Counted from the first letter of the stretch, positions 43,492 to 54,726 are shown. The stretch is DNA of 64,000 nt from Strobilurus pachycystidiatus (GCA_019915135.1 JAHLMK010000016.1:248001-312000); one strand, 5' to 3'. A program made the numbers and translations. The notes: generated from the sequence alone by a model not told the origin.

Positions 43492-44821
43492 ATGAGCGAA
43501 CCCTCTCTTCCCAAGTTCTGCGAATACTTTGTCTTCGAGATAGACCCGGTCGCGTCTCTGCAGCGCCTCAATGATCCGGAAGCTACATCTGCGTGCAAAG
43601 CGATGAAGACCAAGAAATATGTGGCGATGGTGACCAGGGTGCGTTTCTATCGTCTTCCAGTTCGATGTTGAATCAACTTCACATTCAGTGGATGGGTTAC
43701 GTCCCACGCGTTGGCGCTCTTTATCCCATGAGTGTCATACTAGTGTCGCGAGGGATGCATGCTGACCATGACGACAAATGCGTCGAAGCCGACATGAGCA
43801 TACCCATACATCCAAATACTTCCCCTCACCCGCTTGGACGCCAAGCCATTATGACTGATCCGCCACTTCCATGGAGTGACTGCTACCACCCAACACGCGC
43901 CCTCGCTCCAATACAGGTCCTGCACAAACGGATAGATATACGCGACCGTGGTGTTTACTCAGTGTGGCCAAAGGAGGAATTCATGAAATTAAATAAAGTG
44001 ATGCTCGAGGACCGCAAACGTCAAGAGCAGTCACTAGCCGAGCGAGCTGCCGCTGCCGCTGCCGAGGCTGCAGTTGACGAGGACGATGACCAAGTCGAGG
44101 ATGAGGACAACGAGGAGGAGGACTATGACGACGACGACGGCGACGGCAGCTCGATTAGCACGTCGAATACGGAGCAGTCTGACGACGGCATCTGGATGTT
44201 CGAATCTCCTGTGGTCAACGTTTGTTTCGATCTTTCGACGCTGGCCGCGGAGGAACTTTCAAATGCTTGGGAATTTTTTGAGGAGGTCAATGAATTGCAA
44301 CGGTACGCTCTTCTTTCCCTCCTGGAGGACCTTGTTACTGAAAGATATTGTACAGTATAGAAAACCAGCATCGAGAGCGTGTGAAGAAGCGAATCGCGGC
44401 TGTGCAGGAAGCAGACGACGCGTTATACTCTTCCCATTTGGCAACGAAAAATGCTATCAGCATCTCTGTGACAGGGCGTTGTGATGTATCTCCGAGCGAG
44501 CAGGAAGAGGTCCATCTTTCCAAAGATGAAGCCTCACCTGCAGTCGAGTCGCCATCAAAAACTGAAAATCCGAGTCCCAAGGCTCCTGTGGTCACAGACT
44601 CTGGTCATACCACTCCTTCTGCCCGATCTTCGAAGATGTCAGGTCGCCTCACGAAAGGTATGATGAGTCTCATCATGCACCAATCCGTCTAACAGTGAAT
44701 GATAGCATTGTCGCCACAGCATGGGGCCTTGACGTTCCCAAAATCGTTGTTCAGTGCTGTTAAAAGAAAGATTAGTCGTCTCCTCGGACTCCTCACTGAG
44801 AAGAAGACCCGTGTATTGTAG
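43492..44821 (+). CDS. Orphan family Y, copy J, with acidic insert
   Basis: Exons 43492-43638, 43689-44302, 44356-44657 and 44706-44821 give 392 residues; phases 0, 2 and 1 as in the family. Marks: CEYFVFEIDPVASLQRL, KKYVAMVTR, exon 2 from Trp, DPPLPWSDCYHPTRALAPI, SPVVNVCFDLSTL, NAWEFFEEVNELQR. In place of the variable middle it has an Ala run followed by a very acidic stretch (DEDNEEEDYDDDDGDG). The end is basic (FPKSLFSAVKRKISRLLG). Divergent from X-F. A reversed Y relic lies just downstream. Function unknown. Confidence 0.82.
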
Positions 44822-45613
44822 TCTAGTGGCCGCAGTGATGAGGAACTCTTAGCTGCAATATATTTGTCAACCCGCCATCATCTCCTTTTTGCAGTTTGTA
44901 GAAAGTTTCTCCGCAAACATCTCCTACAATCGGGTCTTCGAGTGCTTCCAGGGTCTCAACGGGGTCGATCCGTGAGAGGACAGTACTCCCAGCTTCTTCA
45001 ACGGGGCCTGTACGGCGACGAGCCACAATGTTCTACCCCGGAGGTTATAACTCTGGAACTGAGGTGCTCGAGGCTCGTTCGTCAAGGGAGACGATTCCAG
45101 ACGTTGATACTAGAAACGCAAGTGGCCCTCCGCCGCCCTCCTCGAAGAGGTCCAGCCTTCCGCTAAATGAAGTCTGTTTGTCTGTCTGACGCAGATTACA
45201 GAACCGCACATAGGGCGAAAAGCTACAAGTTCTCTCATATTCCTACTGGAGGCTGCGAAGAGGAGAAGTTCCCGAGCTAGTCGCATGCCCTATTCCCCCA
45301 TCTTCAGAATGCTGCGCGTCCGTACTGGAAAAAGCGAGCCATCGATCAGTGTACCGTCTCCAGCAAATCATCCTGACAGTACCATGTAACGACCCGGCAC
45401 AGCAAAACCGACGACATGACTTCACAGTCTCTCATACTGATCCCACAAGATGTGTCGCGTCTTTGCATTCAAGTTATGTCCCGATACATACATATACAGC
45501 GTTGTAATTGAAATTCGTTGAGCCCAGCGCTCTGATAGGCTTCAAACGTAGATAGAAAGTTATAGAATAACAGCGAGAGACCAACGAGAATGGCACTACG
45601 TAGACGGTAAAGA
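44822..45613. other. Region with reversed Y relic, otherwise empty
   Basis: Contains the relic at 44860-45020; the remaining 590 bp up to W1 hold no supported gene. Confidence 0.45.
44860..45020 (-). pseudogene. Relic of family Y exon 1, opposite strand
   Basis: The minus strand reads GPVEEAGSTVLSRIDPVETL then EALEDPIVGDVC, which aligns with GPVEDAF...QIDPVATL and DDPIVRKEC of copy G. The remainder of exon 1 is blurred (GDDGGLTN) and no exon 2 follows. The middle of the conserved EYFILQ block is shortened. Confidence 0.65.
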
Positions 45614-46921
45614 TCAGATTTCCGGCGCTCCTCGATAAGTGTGCGCTCCAGTAGACGCGGAAAGCGCCGACACACTAGGTGTCTGGAAGTTCGACACTGG
45701 AGGCGGCGTCCATGGTCCTTTATGACCTGGCGGTGGCGGCGATCCTGTGAATACGGTTTGACTCAAGGGGGACACGGGGGACACAGCGCTGTTGGGAGGG
45801 AAGGTTGTCGGATCGTTAGGGTCCTGCACAAGCGCCGGGCGCTAATCAGCTCAGCACCCTATCAACACAACGAAAGACGCACATAGAGTCGCTGAATCAT
45901 GCCCGAGTCACTCGCTCCACCAGGATGCTGCAGCTGGAATGGACGAACATCTCCATCGTGGCCATCATCAATGTCATTGATCCCCTGTGCTTGATTCTTC
46001 CGTTGGCGTCTTGGGCGGATCACGAAGTAATACACCAGAGCACCGCCAACCAGGGCGAGCCCCACAAGACCGCCTACCACACCGCCTGCGATCGCACCAG
46101 CGTGGGAGTGCCCACCACCAGAAGATGACGAGCCAGTGCTCGACGATGATGCACTGCTGGTCGATGTTGAAGATGTCTTCAACGAGGTGCTGGAAGGAGG
46201 AGTGCCTGCTGTCGCTTCCGGGCCTAGAAACTATGATGCGGTGCTCGAAGATCAGAATGATAGATGCACGCACCATGATCATTCACAGCGGCAGCGAAGT
46301 CTTCAGTCCCATTTGCAAAGAGTGGCAGGTAGGCATAGTGCGGAACGGCGGTACCACTCGGTATAGGATTTGGGAACGTCGAGAACGCAACTGTGCAGTT
46401 TGTGCTCCAGCTGTCCCAGCTGTGCGAGGTTAGTGGTCGCCATGATCTGCCAGCGATGAGCACGTACGCAGACACGCCGGCACCTTGGCACGCGGCACAG
46501 ACGTTCAGAAGAGAAAAGTAGACCTGATTGCATAGACAATCTGTCGCGAAACCGGCTGAGATACCAGCGTAATGGAATCCTTCAGGAATGGGCACTATAT
46601 TGAAGCCTGTCCGATGGAGATTAGCAATGGTATTCATTGTAGCCAGAGATAGACGCACTTCCGTCGGTCGTGCAGACATTCCCAAGCGCTTCTCCTATCT
46701 GACACGGAGTCTGCTTGAGAGAGTTGAAAGACTGTTGTTACAAGCGCCTGTAAGCATCTGCAGCCAGCGGCGGAGACAATTCGTACCCAGTCAAATTCCG
46801 GATCAGAGCAGACAGCGTGAGTTTCATTTTGAGCCCATGTGCCTCGTAGGACGGCACTCAGAGCGATGGCTAGAAAGACCTGCATGAGCGTGAAAAGGAA
46901 GAAGCGGCGTTCTGAGGTCAT
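45614..46921 (-). CDS. Type-I membrane protein with Cys-rich ectodomain (family W, copy 1)
   Basis: Exons 46921-46787, 46731-46659, 46606-46468, 46419-46274, 46223-45883 and 45823-45614 give 347 residues. A signal peptide (residues about 1-31) is followed by THAVCSDPEFDW, SLKQTPCQIGEAL, DCLCNQVYFSLLNVCAACQG, WSTNCTVAFSTF and GTAVPHYAYLP, with Asn-linked glycosylation sites. A Ser/Thr-rich stalk leads to one membrane segment (GAIAGGVVGGLVGLALVGGA), basic RPRRQRK and a Pro/Ser-rich cytoplasmic tail of about 100 residues. Exons 2, 3 and 4 have exactly the same length (73, 139 and 146 bp) as in copies 2 and 3. It looks like a cell-surface sensor or wall-anchored protein. Family function unknown. 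Confidence 0.82.
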
Positions 46922-47437
46922 GCCCACGCTATAAACATGGAGGTTTCACGATTCCGTTGGAACGCCGAGAAGCGCTGGCAGGAACGGAGATACGTGCACC
47001 GTGCACCGTGCACTGCCAAGATCTTCATCTTCCGAGACGCGTGTGTATCATATGAATTCAAGCGACGATAACGGAGGATATGTTGGTAATCTATCGTCGA
47101 AGACAATGTGTGGGAGTGTGGATCACCTGGCAATGAAAACAGTCCCGCATGCAGTCGTACCCGATGCAGCTCGAGTGAATGGGTACATAGGCGTGTTTCA
47201 GTTCGAGGACCAGGACCATAAGCGGTGGTGGTAAGACGTCTATCGCCAGCGAGACAGACGGCGAATAGCTTGTTGAGGTGTGAGCATCTGGCAGAATTTG
47301 GGCAATGGCATGGACGGTCCGGAGTGCGGAGAAAAGATCCAAAGCCGTGTCCGGCCATCAGCGATCACACGTGGCAGAATTGAGGGCTGACAAACACGGC
47401 CAGGGTTGTTGCCTTACGCGCTCCTCCTGCCATAATC
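46922..47437. other. Divergent region between W1 and the fatty acid hydroxylase
   Basis: 516 bp. GTGCACC units repeat near 46996-47015. No gene supported. Confidence 0.45.
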
Positions 47438-48803
47438 ATGTCCATGTCGAAACGGGTGAAAATCTTCACCGCGGAGGACGTTGCGACGCACAAGTCGGAA
47501 TCAAGCTGCTGGCTCTCGTACAATGGCCGTGTGTACAACGTGACTGGCTTTCTTGCCGACCATCCCGGCGGTGAGGACATCATCCTCAAATACGGCGGAC
47601 AATCTGTGGACACGGTCATGTCCGACAAGGACGAGCACGAGCACTCTGAGGCAGCGTACGGCATGCTTCAGGAATTCGTCATCGGGAAACTGGGCACCGA
47701 CGAGACAATTGTGAGCGACGGTACGTTGTCTGTTACGCTGGCAGCTGCACAGGGTACTTACTCACCGCTGCCAGACTGGGTTGCTACCGACGACTACCAC
47801 CCAGACGACACGGACCTTGCTGCGGACTTTGAGAAGAACGAATTCCTCGACCTTCGCCAGCCGTTACTCGCCCAAGTCTGGAAGGCCAACTTTAGGTCTG
47901 TCGGCCCACCTTTGGATGGTGACCAACGACATCTTACTCCCCTAACAGTAAATCGTTTTACCTAAAGCAGATCCACCAGCCGAGGCATCTCCCTGATTCG
48001 GCCCGACTCTTTGGCCCCGCCTATCTAGAGGTGCGTTCGTTCATTCGTACGCCCGACTCGTCCACTAATCCCCGCCAGGTATTCACAAAAGCGGCGTGGT
48101 ATGTCGTGCCGAGCTTCTGGCTACCCATCACCGCCTACCTCTTCCTCCGCTCCCTCTTCCAGTTCACTGGACCGCTCCCCAACGCTTGGACGAACCCTTA
48201 CCTTCCTCTCTCCTCCGTCACCGATATCCCCTCGGAGTCGTACTTGAAGCTCCTCCCCTGCTTCCTGCTCGGGAACCTAATCTGGACGATCCTCGAATAT
48301 GTGCTTCACCGCTTCCTCTTCCATCTGGACGAGTATCTCCCGGATAACAACGTCGCGTTGACGCTGCACTTCCTGCTACACGGAGTGCACCACTACCTAC
48401 CCATGGATAGGCGAGTCCGATGTATCACTCTCCGGCCTTCCATTGACATTTCTTCTCGCAGACTCCGACTCGTAATGCCCCCGACGCTTTTCATCATCCT
48501 CCAATACCCATTCACGCAGCTCGCGTATAAGCTCTTCCCCGTCGCAGTCGCAAACGGCATCATTGCCGGCGCGTTCACGTTCTATGTCCTCTACGACTGC
48601 ATGCACTATGCGCTCCACCACACGAACCTCCCTACCTATCTGAAGGAGATGAAGAAATACCACCTCGGGCATCACTACAAAAACTACGAGTTGGGTTTTG
48701 GCGTGACGAGTATGTCTTCATTCCTTCTGTCATATATGCAGTGCTGACCAGTCTCGTAGGCAAGATGTGGGATGTCGTGTTCAACACGGTTCTTCCCGTT
48801 TGA
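47438..48803 (+). CDS. SCS7: Fatty acid 2-hydroxylase (sphingolipid alpha-hydroxylase)
   Basis: Exons 47438-47720, 47775-47895, 47949-48030, 48079-48410, 48462-48709 and 48760-48803 give 369 residues, the usual size. It adds the 2-hydroxyl group to the very-long-chain fatty acid of ceramide in the ER membrane. The N-terminal cytochrome b5 domain has the haem His in DHPGGEDIILKYGG (His42). After KSFYLKQIHQPRHLP come membrane segments and the di-iron His boxes HRFLFH, HGVHHYLPMD, HYALHH and HHYKNYELGFGV. Intron 1 was accepted although it is a multiple of three, because VSDDWVATDDYHP matches the family. Intron 4 (48411-48461) begins with GC (GCGAGT) and is also a multiple of three; spliced, the protein reads PMDRLRLVMPPT as in the family. 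Confidence 0.95.
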
Positions 48804-49260
48804 GCTGGAGGATATATATTTGTCAGGTTAACATACATGCCAATTCTTATAATTCTATCGTTCTTTTAGGTTTTGGGTGGTGCGATTGAGGGAGCCCAGC
48901 GACGGCGCGCTTCTCATGGGCCGCAAGACACGGCGTTGTTTGACGAACGCAGTACTCAAGACAGCGACGCTTTGCCCGGATGGTTAGAGCTGTCAGTGTG
49001 TCTCGAGCGCGCGGGTTTACGACATCGTGAACCAGCGACGGGGCGCCTCAAGGGCCGAAACCCCCGAACCCGTCCCGTTACACGATTCGGCGTTGTCTGA
49101 CAAGGGCAATGGTCCAATCAGGATGATTCTCGAAGTGAGAGCTATCAATGTGTCTGGAGCGCACAGGTTTCCGAATCTTTGATTGCTCTCCGTATAAGAG
49201 TACGTCCACCCGCACTTTCTATGGGCTTTAAAACCCACTGCTTCCTATATAGATCCCCTC
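48804..49260. other. Intergenic region before W2
   Basis: Two similar ACA/CGGCGTTG-type segments (about 48930-48960 and 49075-49110) suggest a short internal duplication. No gene supported. Confidence 0.4.
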
Positions 49261-50542
49261 ATGCTCCCACTGATTTTCGCTTTGTCTGCTGTTCTGGGCA
49301 GCACACAAGCGCAAGACATATCTCATGCAGTCTGCTCTAATCCGGCATTCAATTGGGCACATATTCTTCTCTTTGCTCGCCGTATGCGCTTACGATGTAT
49401 TTTCATCAGTCTTTCAACTCTCTCAAACAGAGTCCATGCCAGATGGGGGAGGCGCTGGGGAACGGTTGTACGAGTGACGGAGGTGAGTCTCCGACCTACG
49501 TTCGACTGAAGAACGGTCAAGGTTGATCTCGCTTGGACAGGTTTCAATATCCAGTCAATTTCCCGAGGCTTTCTTTATGCTGGTATCCCCGCCGAGGCCG
49601 CGACCCACTGCGTATGCAACGAGGTCTACTACTCACTTCTCAGTGTCTGCGCGGCGTGCCAAGGTGCTGGAATATCCTCGTACGTAGTACTCGTCTGTGC
49701 CGTCCATCGCACTGTTCCCTCATATCCACACGCAGGTGGCCGAATTGGAGTCAGAACTGCACACTCTCTTATTCGACGCTCCCGGACCCCATACCAGACG
49801 GTACAGCCGTGCCGCACTACGCATATCTGCCGCTCCTTGCCAATGGGACATACAATTTCCTTGCCGCCACGAAGGATCACGGTGCGTACATGCATCATGT
49901 TCGACTCCCATAGCACGCTAAGGATGTAGCAACCAGGCCCCGAAGTGACCGCAGGTAGTCAGCCTTCCAGCACTACTTCGACACAATCATCGTCAACATC
50001 GACCAGCGCTATCGCATCTTCGTCCAGCACCGCTGCTTCTTCCTCCAGTGAGAGTTCTCATGCCGGTGTGATAGCAGGCAGTGTCGTCGGCGGTATGGCT
50101 GCGATGTCCCTCATGGGTGGTGCCCTTTTCTATTTCAGCTTCTTGCGTCCGATGCGCAAAAGGAAAGAGGAGGAAAGGAAGCTCCAGTATATCGAAGATG
50201 ATGGCGATGATATGCACGACTGGGCAGCGCGTCCATATCTCGGACACGGCCCTGGTACAGTAGAAGACTCGGGGACTGCTATCCTGCAGGTCGACGTGCG
50301 TAACTCGAACTCATTTTACCTCTTGCAGTTCTTTATTGACATACGGCCTTGTGTAGCGCCCAGATCCTCATGATGCGACGACACTCCACCCTGCTACTAG
50401 CGTCAGTGTCACGACGCACCAGACTCAGGAAATGTCTTTCGCGCCCCCTCCGCCGTCGTATGACTCTGCAATGTCGGAGGCCCACTCCACTCGCCCACTG
50501 TCTGTGACGATCCCTCCCACAAAAAACCTCCGGAACTCTTGA
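49261..50542 (+). CDS. Type-I membrane protein with Cys-rich ectodomain (family W, copy 2)
   Basis: Exons 49261-49356, 49410-49482, 49541-49679, 49736-49881, 49937-50295 and 50357-50542 give 332 residues. Signal peptide, then SHAVCSNPAFNW, SLKQSPCQMGEAL, CVCNEVYYSLLSVCAACQG, WSQNCTLSYSTL and GTAVPHYAYLP, a Ser/Thr stalk, one membrane segment (VIAGSVVGGMAAMSLMGGA) and a tail with APPPPSYDSAMSE. The first intron starts with GCACAT, where copies 1 and 3 have GTACGA and GTGCGT; no better donor is near, so this is either a rare GC donor or a splice defect. All other junctions are normal and in phase. Confidence 0.78.
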
Positions 50543-51118
50543 ACGTGCAAGCTCGACTGAGTCAAGCATTCGGCGTTGTCGAGTTACCTACGAGACTCCT
50601 CGTATCCGCTTTTCGTGACGTGTAGATATTCTGTAACGAATTCCATCGGGGCTCGTCGGAAGATGGGCGGCAAACAAGATATGGTATTTTTAGGTACTTA
50701 CTGAGCGACTCTGATATCACTGGCACGCCAACTCAATACCATACACGAAACTCTTGGGCCTACTGCCTATCTTCCTCTCTTTGAGCTGCGTCATTCATTC
50801 TGGTCATACTTGAAGAATGACTGAGGTCGGAAAAGCATAATATCTCAACAGGTGTGCGTGCCATTCGTTTTCATGATGCCAAATGAAGACGGTAGAGAAT
50901 TGGCTATATAACCGTGAGAAACATCCCCTAGCTCTGCAACCCACTTGGTATCAGCAGCTGACGCGTTACCACATCATGCCCTCATCCTTCATCAAGCCTT
51001 CATTCGTCGCCACCCATCAGCTCATTCAAATGGTGTTCTTTTCCATTCTTTAAGCGCTAGGTGATTGACATCGGCGTGTCCTGAGCTCCTCGCACTTTGT
51101 TTTCCTCGCTCTGCGACC
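50543..51118. other. Intergenic region between W2 and W3
   Basis: 576 bp without a supported gene. Confidence 0.4.
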
Positions 51119-52327
51119 ATGCCCCGCTTGCCGCTCATTACCGCAGTGGTTGCCACGACCGCCAGGCTTTCCAGCGCACAGAACATCTCGCATGCAGTCT
51201 GTTCGCAGTCAGACTTCGATTGGGTGCGTTTCAGATCTGCCATCCACGACGTGTTCTGAAAGATTGCTTCAGTCCTTCAATTCGCTTCATCAGAGTCCAT
51301 GCCAGATAGGCGAGGCTCTGGGAGGTGTCTGTGTCAGTGATGGAGGTGCGCTTCTGACCGAATGATCTGCCCGCTATGAGGAACGAAGTTCTTCTAGACT
51401 TTACCATCCAACCAACTGCTGAAAAGGAGGAATACGCTGTCGTTGCGGCTGCCTTTGCTACGCTCTGTGTATGCAACATGGTGTACTGGTCACTTCTTAA
51501 CGTATGTGCTGCTTGTCAAGGCGGTGGAGTCCCTGCGTGCGTCCCATCGACAGAGAAATCGTCCGTATTGATGAACATGTCGCGTATAGCTGGACGATTT
51601 GGAGCTCGGACTGCCCGTTCCATTTGACCACGTATCCAGAAGTTATCCCGAATGGCACCGCCGTCCCTCACTATGCCTATTCGACGCTTCTCAGCAACGG
51701 GACGTTTGACTTCAGATCCGCTGTGAATGACAGAGGTTCGTGTATCTTCGGTATTCCACATCGGTCCACCTACAGAACCTGAATAGGTCCCGAGGTCAAA
51801 GCCGGAACCTCCCCCGCTACATCTACTGTCATACAATTCCCCGCATCCACACCTTTGCCGTCGGTAACAGCGGCTTCCTCCTCGCCGAAGGGAGGCTCTC
51901 ATGGTACTGCAATAGCCGGTGGCGCCGTCGGTGGTGTAGTTGGTCTGGGTATGATTGTTGCGGTCTTTCTGCACTTCTGTGTTCTACGTCCCAAGAAGAA
52001 GAAGAGGAATGAGCCCATCAGGGACACCGGCGAAAATAGAATCCAGGCTGTGAGCCCGTGGCGTCTGCATCACTACAAAGGTTCTGGCATGATGCAGGAG
52101 GTTCATGTACGTGAAGTAATTCTGTCCTTTTCAGTACTTATTCGAAATGACACGATGTGTAGAGCTCTGACGCGGGACCCTCAACTCCAAGATCTGTCGA
52201 GAAAGTGTCATCTAGATCATCGCCACTCACCTCACAGGGGACAGAATCAAGTTTCTCTTCTGCGTCTTCGAATCTGGATCCCTCAGATGTACTTGATATC
52301 TCCCGGAACTCTAGCCCAAGGTCCTAA
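51119..52327 (+). CDS. Type-I membrane protein with Cys-rich ectodomain (family W, copy 3)
   Basis: Exons 51119-51223, 51273-51345, 51398-51536, 51590-51735, 51787-52106 and 52163-52327 give 315 residues. Signal peptide, SHAVCSQSDFDW, SLHQSPCQIGEAL, CVCNMVYWSLLNVCAACQG, WSSDCPFHLTTY, GTAVPHYAYST, a Ser/Thr/Pro stalk, one membrane segment (GTAIAGGAVGGVVGLGMIV) with RPKKKKR after it, and a short Ser-rich tail (GTESSFSSASSNLDPSD). Cys positions agree with copies 1 and 2; the tails do not, which points to a conserved ectodomain with varied cytoplasmic ends. Confidence 0.82.
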
Positions 52328-53356
52328 CTTTTATTGATTGTCTGTGCGCAGTAAATACCATGAACTTACGAAGATCACCGCAGTTGCTGTATATCTGAAA
52401 TACTCTTCTATATCATTTCTACTTCTACTGCTCGACGCAAATTCGCATGCACGACAAAGAAAGAGTTCGGATGCGCCGTTCCGAATGCCGCACAGGCTCT
52501 TTGCCGGCGATCAGTCCGGTAATCACTCTTATTCTCCAACCACGACTTTGCTTTTCGCCAATATCCTGGAAGCACGACTTTCGGACCAGGGAGGCTGAGG
52601 GTACGCGCACCGAACCTTTACTCGAGTAGGTCGTTTCAGTCCGCTTACTAGACGCTCCCGTCAAGATGCTAAGCTCTCGCCGCTTGAGCCCGGCAGTTGA
52701 ATTTCGAAGACGGGCTGAGTTGGGGTTTTTGCTATCAAAGGAACACAGGAACAGTACCAATGGAGCCAGACAGCGAGAAAGTTACTGATTTCTGTCATGC
52801 CTTCCTACGAGGCCATTGTATGTCAGTCGGTAACCGCACATGTGATAGGGAACGCCCGAATGACATCCAACACTGATGGTGAACGGCCACTTTTGAAGAG
52901 GCGAGAGCAGGTTTACATATTCGGTGTCTCTCGGGGGGGATACTCATGAAGAACCTCAGCCTGATCCGAAGCTGGTCGAAGACAAGCCGTATGGAGAGGG
53001 GAGGTACACCGGTCGACATCACGCCGGAGAGCTGTTTGAGAGCTGTACAGCTTGAACATGATGTAACCTTGTCAGCACCATGAAACACGTCACGCAACGA
53101 TGGTGTGCGAGTCAGATAGCGTCAAGTGGCCCTCTCGGGCTTTGATCTCGCCGGCTATGTATTGCGCAAGTATAGATACTAAAACACCGCACGCTTGTAT
53201 CAAGCTTCTCTTCCATGACCTCACGGGCGCTTCACTGGATTGCTGTCGAGTGGTGTCCCTGAATGGCCCCATCGTACTTGCATCAGTTGCTTTCACGTTT
53301 TATAAAGACAACCCCTCCTGCTGATGAACATACACGAACCGCCAGGAACCGCCAGA
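52328..53356. other. 1 kb intergenic region
   Basis: Minus ORFs 52425-52760 and 52795-53097 lack splice partners and recognisable motifs. No gene supported. Confidence 0.4.
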
Positions 53357-54726
53357 ATGTCGTCCTTCACTCCGTTCAAGCTCGCCGAGTCCAGTCTGAA
53401 CTTCATTGGCTCAGCTCTATCAAGTTTGAGCACTGCTTTTGTTATCCTTTACTTCTTTGTGTCCTACAGATCGTCGATGTCGCGGTCACATTTTCGTCAT
53501 AAACTCATTCTCAATCTAGCCATCGCAGGTGAGTTCTGGCAATTCTGCCCCGGATTTCCAACTAAAGATTATACTAGACTTCGTCAACTCCACGAGCAAT
53601 GCTATCTCAGGCGCATATGTGCTTGTGACTCAGAAAGACCTCGTGGCTGGACCTGCCTGTGTAATCAATGGCCTCGTAGGTCAAGTAACCGTCCAAGTAA
53701 GTACCCACAGGGAAAATGATTACCGAGACTGACAAGAGAAACCATCCGTCTAGGCTACCGACTGTGCGATTCTGTCTATTGCGATTGTCACAGTCTACAT
53801 GATCGTCAATGCGAATCGTATGCCAGATGGCAGCTCGCCGAGCGCGAATAGGAGAATATATGCTGTTTGCGCTGCAACTTGGGTTTTACCATGTATTACG
53901 GGTATGTGAGCCTTCTCTTCCAAAGGTGTACTTCGTCTCGAATGATGTCTGGTCAGGTTTTGTGGCTTTGGGAAAAGGATACTATGTCCCTGTGTCTGGC
54001 AGTTGGTGGTAATGAGACAGTTGATTGCGTGCAGAATGGTTCTGATTGCTTGTCCAGCTGGTTGGTAACGGATCCAGTCTATCTCCGATACATCTTAACG
54101 CACGGATGGCGAATCATCTTCATAGTCATTGAGATATGTCGGTAGACCTCGACTTTTCTCCGAGCTACGCTGACACTGTTGCCAGGCTTGTACACTTACC
54201 TATACGTCTTTCTAAAACGTACTCAGCATCATGGCCGCTCGACCAGGATACCCCCCAACCATGTCCAACTCCACACGGACCCGCCGCAAAACGCCAAGTC
54301 TGACTCTCAGTGGTCTGATAGCCAGTCGTCTGTCACGCCTGGAAAGTCAGACACATCGATGCCACATTCTTCGCCTGCACAGTGGAGCCAACGGCAGCAG
54401 GTGCATCCACTCGACTCAAACATACGACGAGTGTTGTTACTGCGCGCTTATCCTGTGGCCTACATGGTATTGTGGATTCCGGGGATCCTGAATCGTTTTG
54501 TTGAGGTGCGGGTTTCAAAATCGGAATTGAATGAGATGTGGGCTCATTCCTCGGCATTTTAGCTGGCGGGAAAGAGTGCACCTGCTTTACAGCTCATGCA
54601 GGCATCAACACAGTTTGTCGGAATGGCCAACGGTGCGTCCAGTTCGGTCATATAGCCTATCTTTATTGAGACTCCTCAGCGATGACATACGGACTACAAC
54701 TGATGAGATCTGCTCGGAGGCGCTAG
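53357..54726 (+). CDS. Git3/cAMP-receptor-like GPCR
   Basis: Exons 53357-53528, 53578-53696, 53754-53901, 53957-54008, 54058-54137, 54186-54505, 54563-54632 and 54680-54726 give 335 residues, every junction in phase. Seven hydrophobic segments: the first after SSLNFIGSALSSL; HKLILNLAIADFVNSTSNAI is the typical second helix of fungal cAMP/glucose-receptor-like GPCRs; then a third loop, GSWCWLVTDPVYLRYILTHG before helix 5, a long third cytoplasmic loop of about 90 residues rich in Ser, Gln and Arg, and LLLRAYPVAYMVLWIPGILNR for helix 6. Such receptors signal through heterotrimeric G proteins to cAMP. The C-terminal tail is very short (ending RSARRR). Ligand unknown. Confidence 0.85.

Noticed and set aside
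15268..44821. Reading the divergent X/Y pairs as the A (homeodomain) mating-type locus
   Set aside because: Neither family shows a homeodomain or its WFxNxR helix, and no mitochondrial intermediate peptidase or beta-flanking gene was seen nearby. Only the arrangement is similar.
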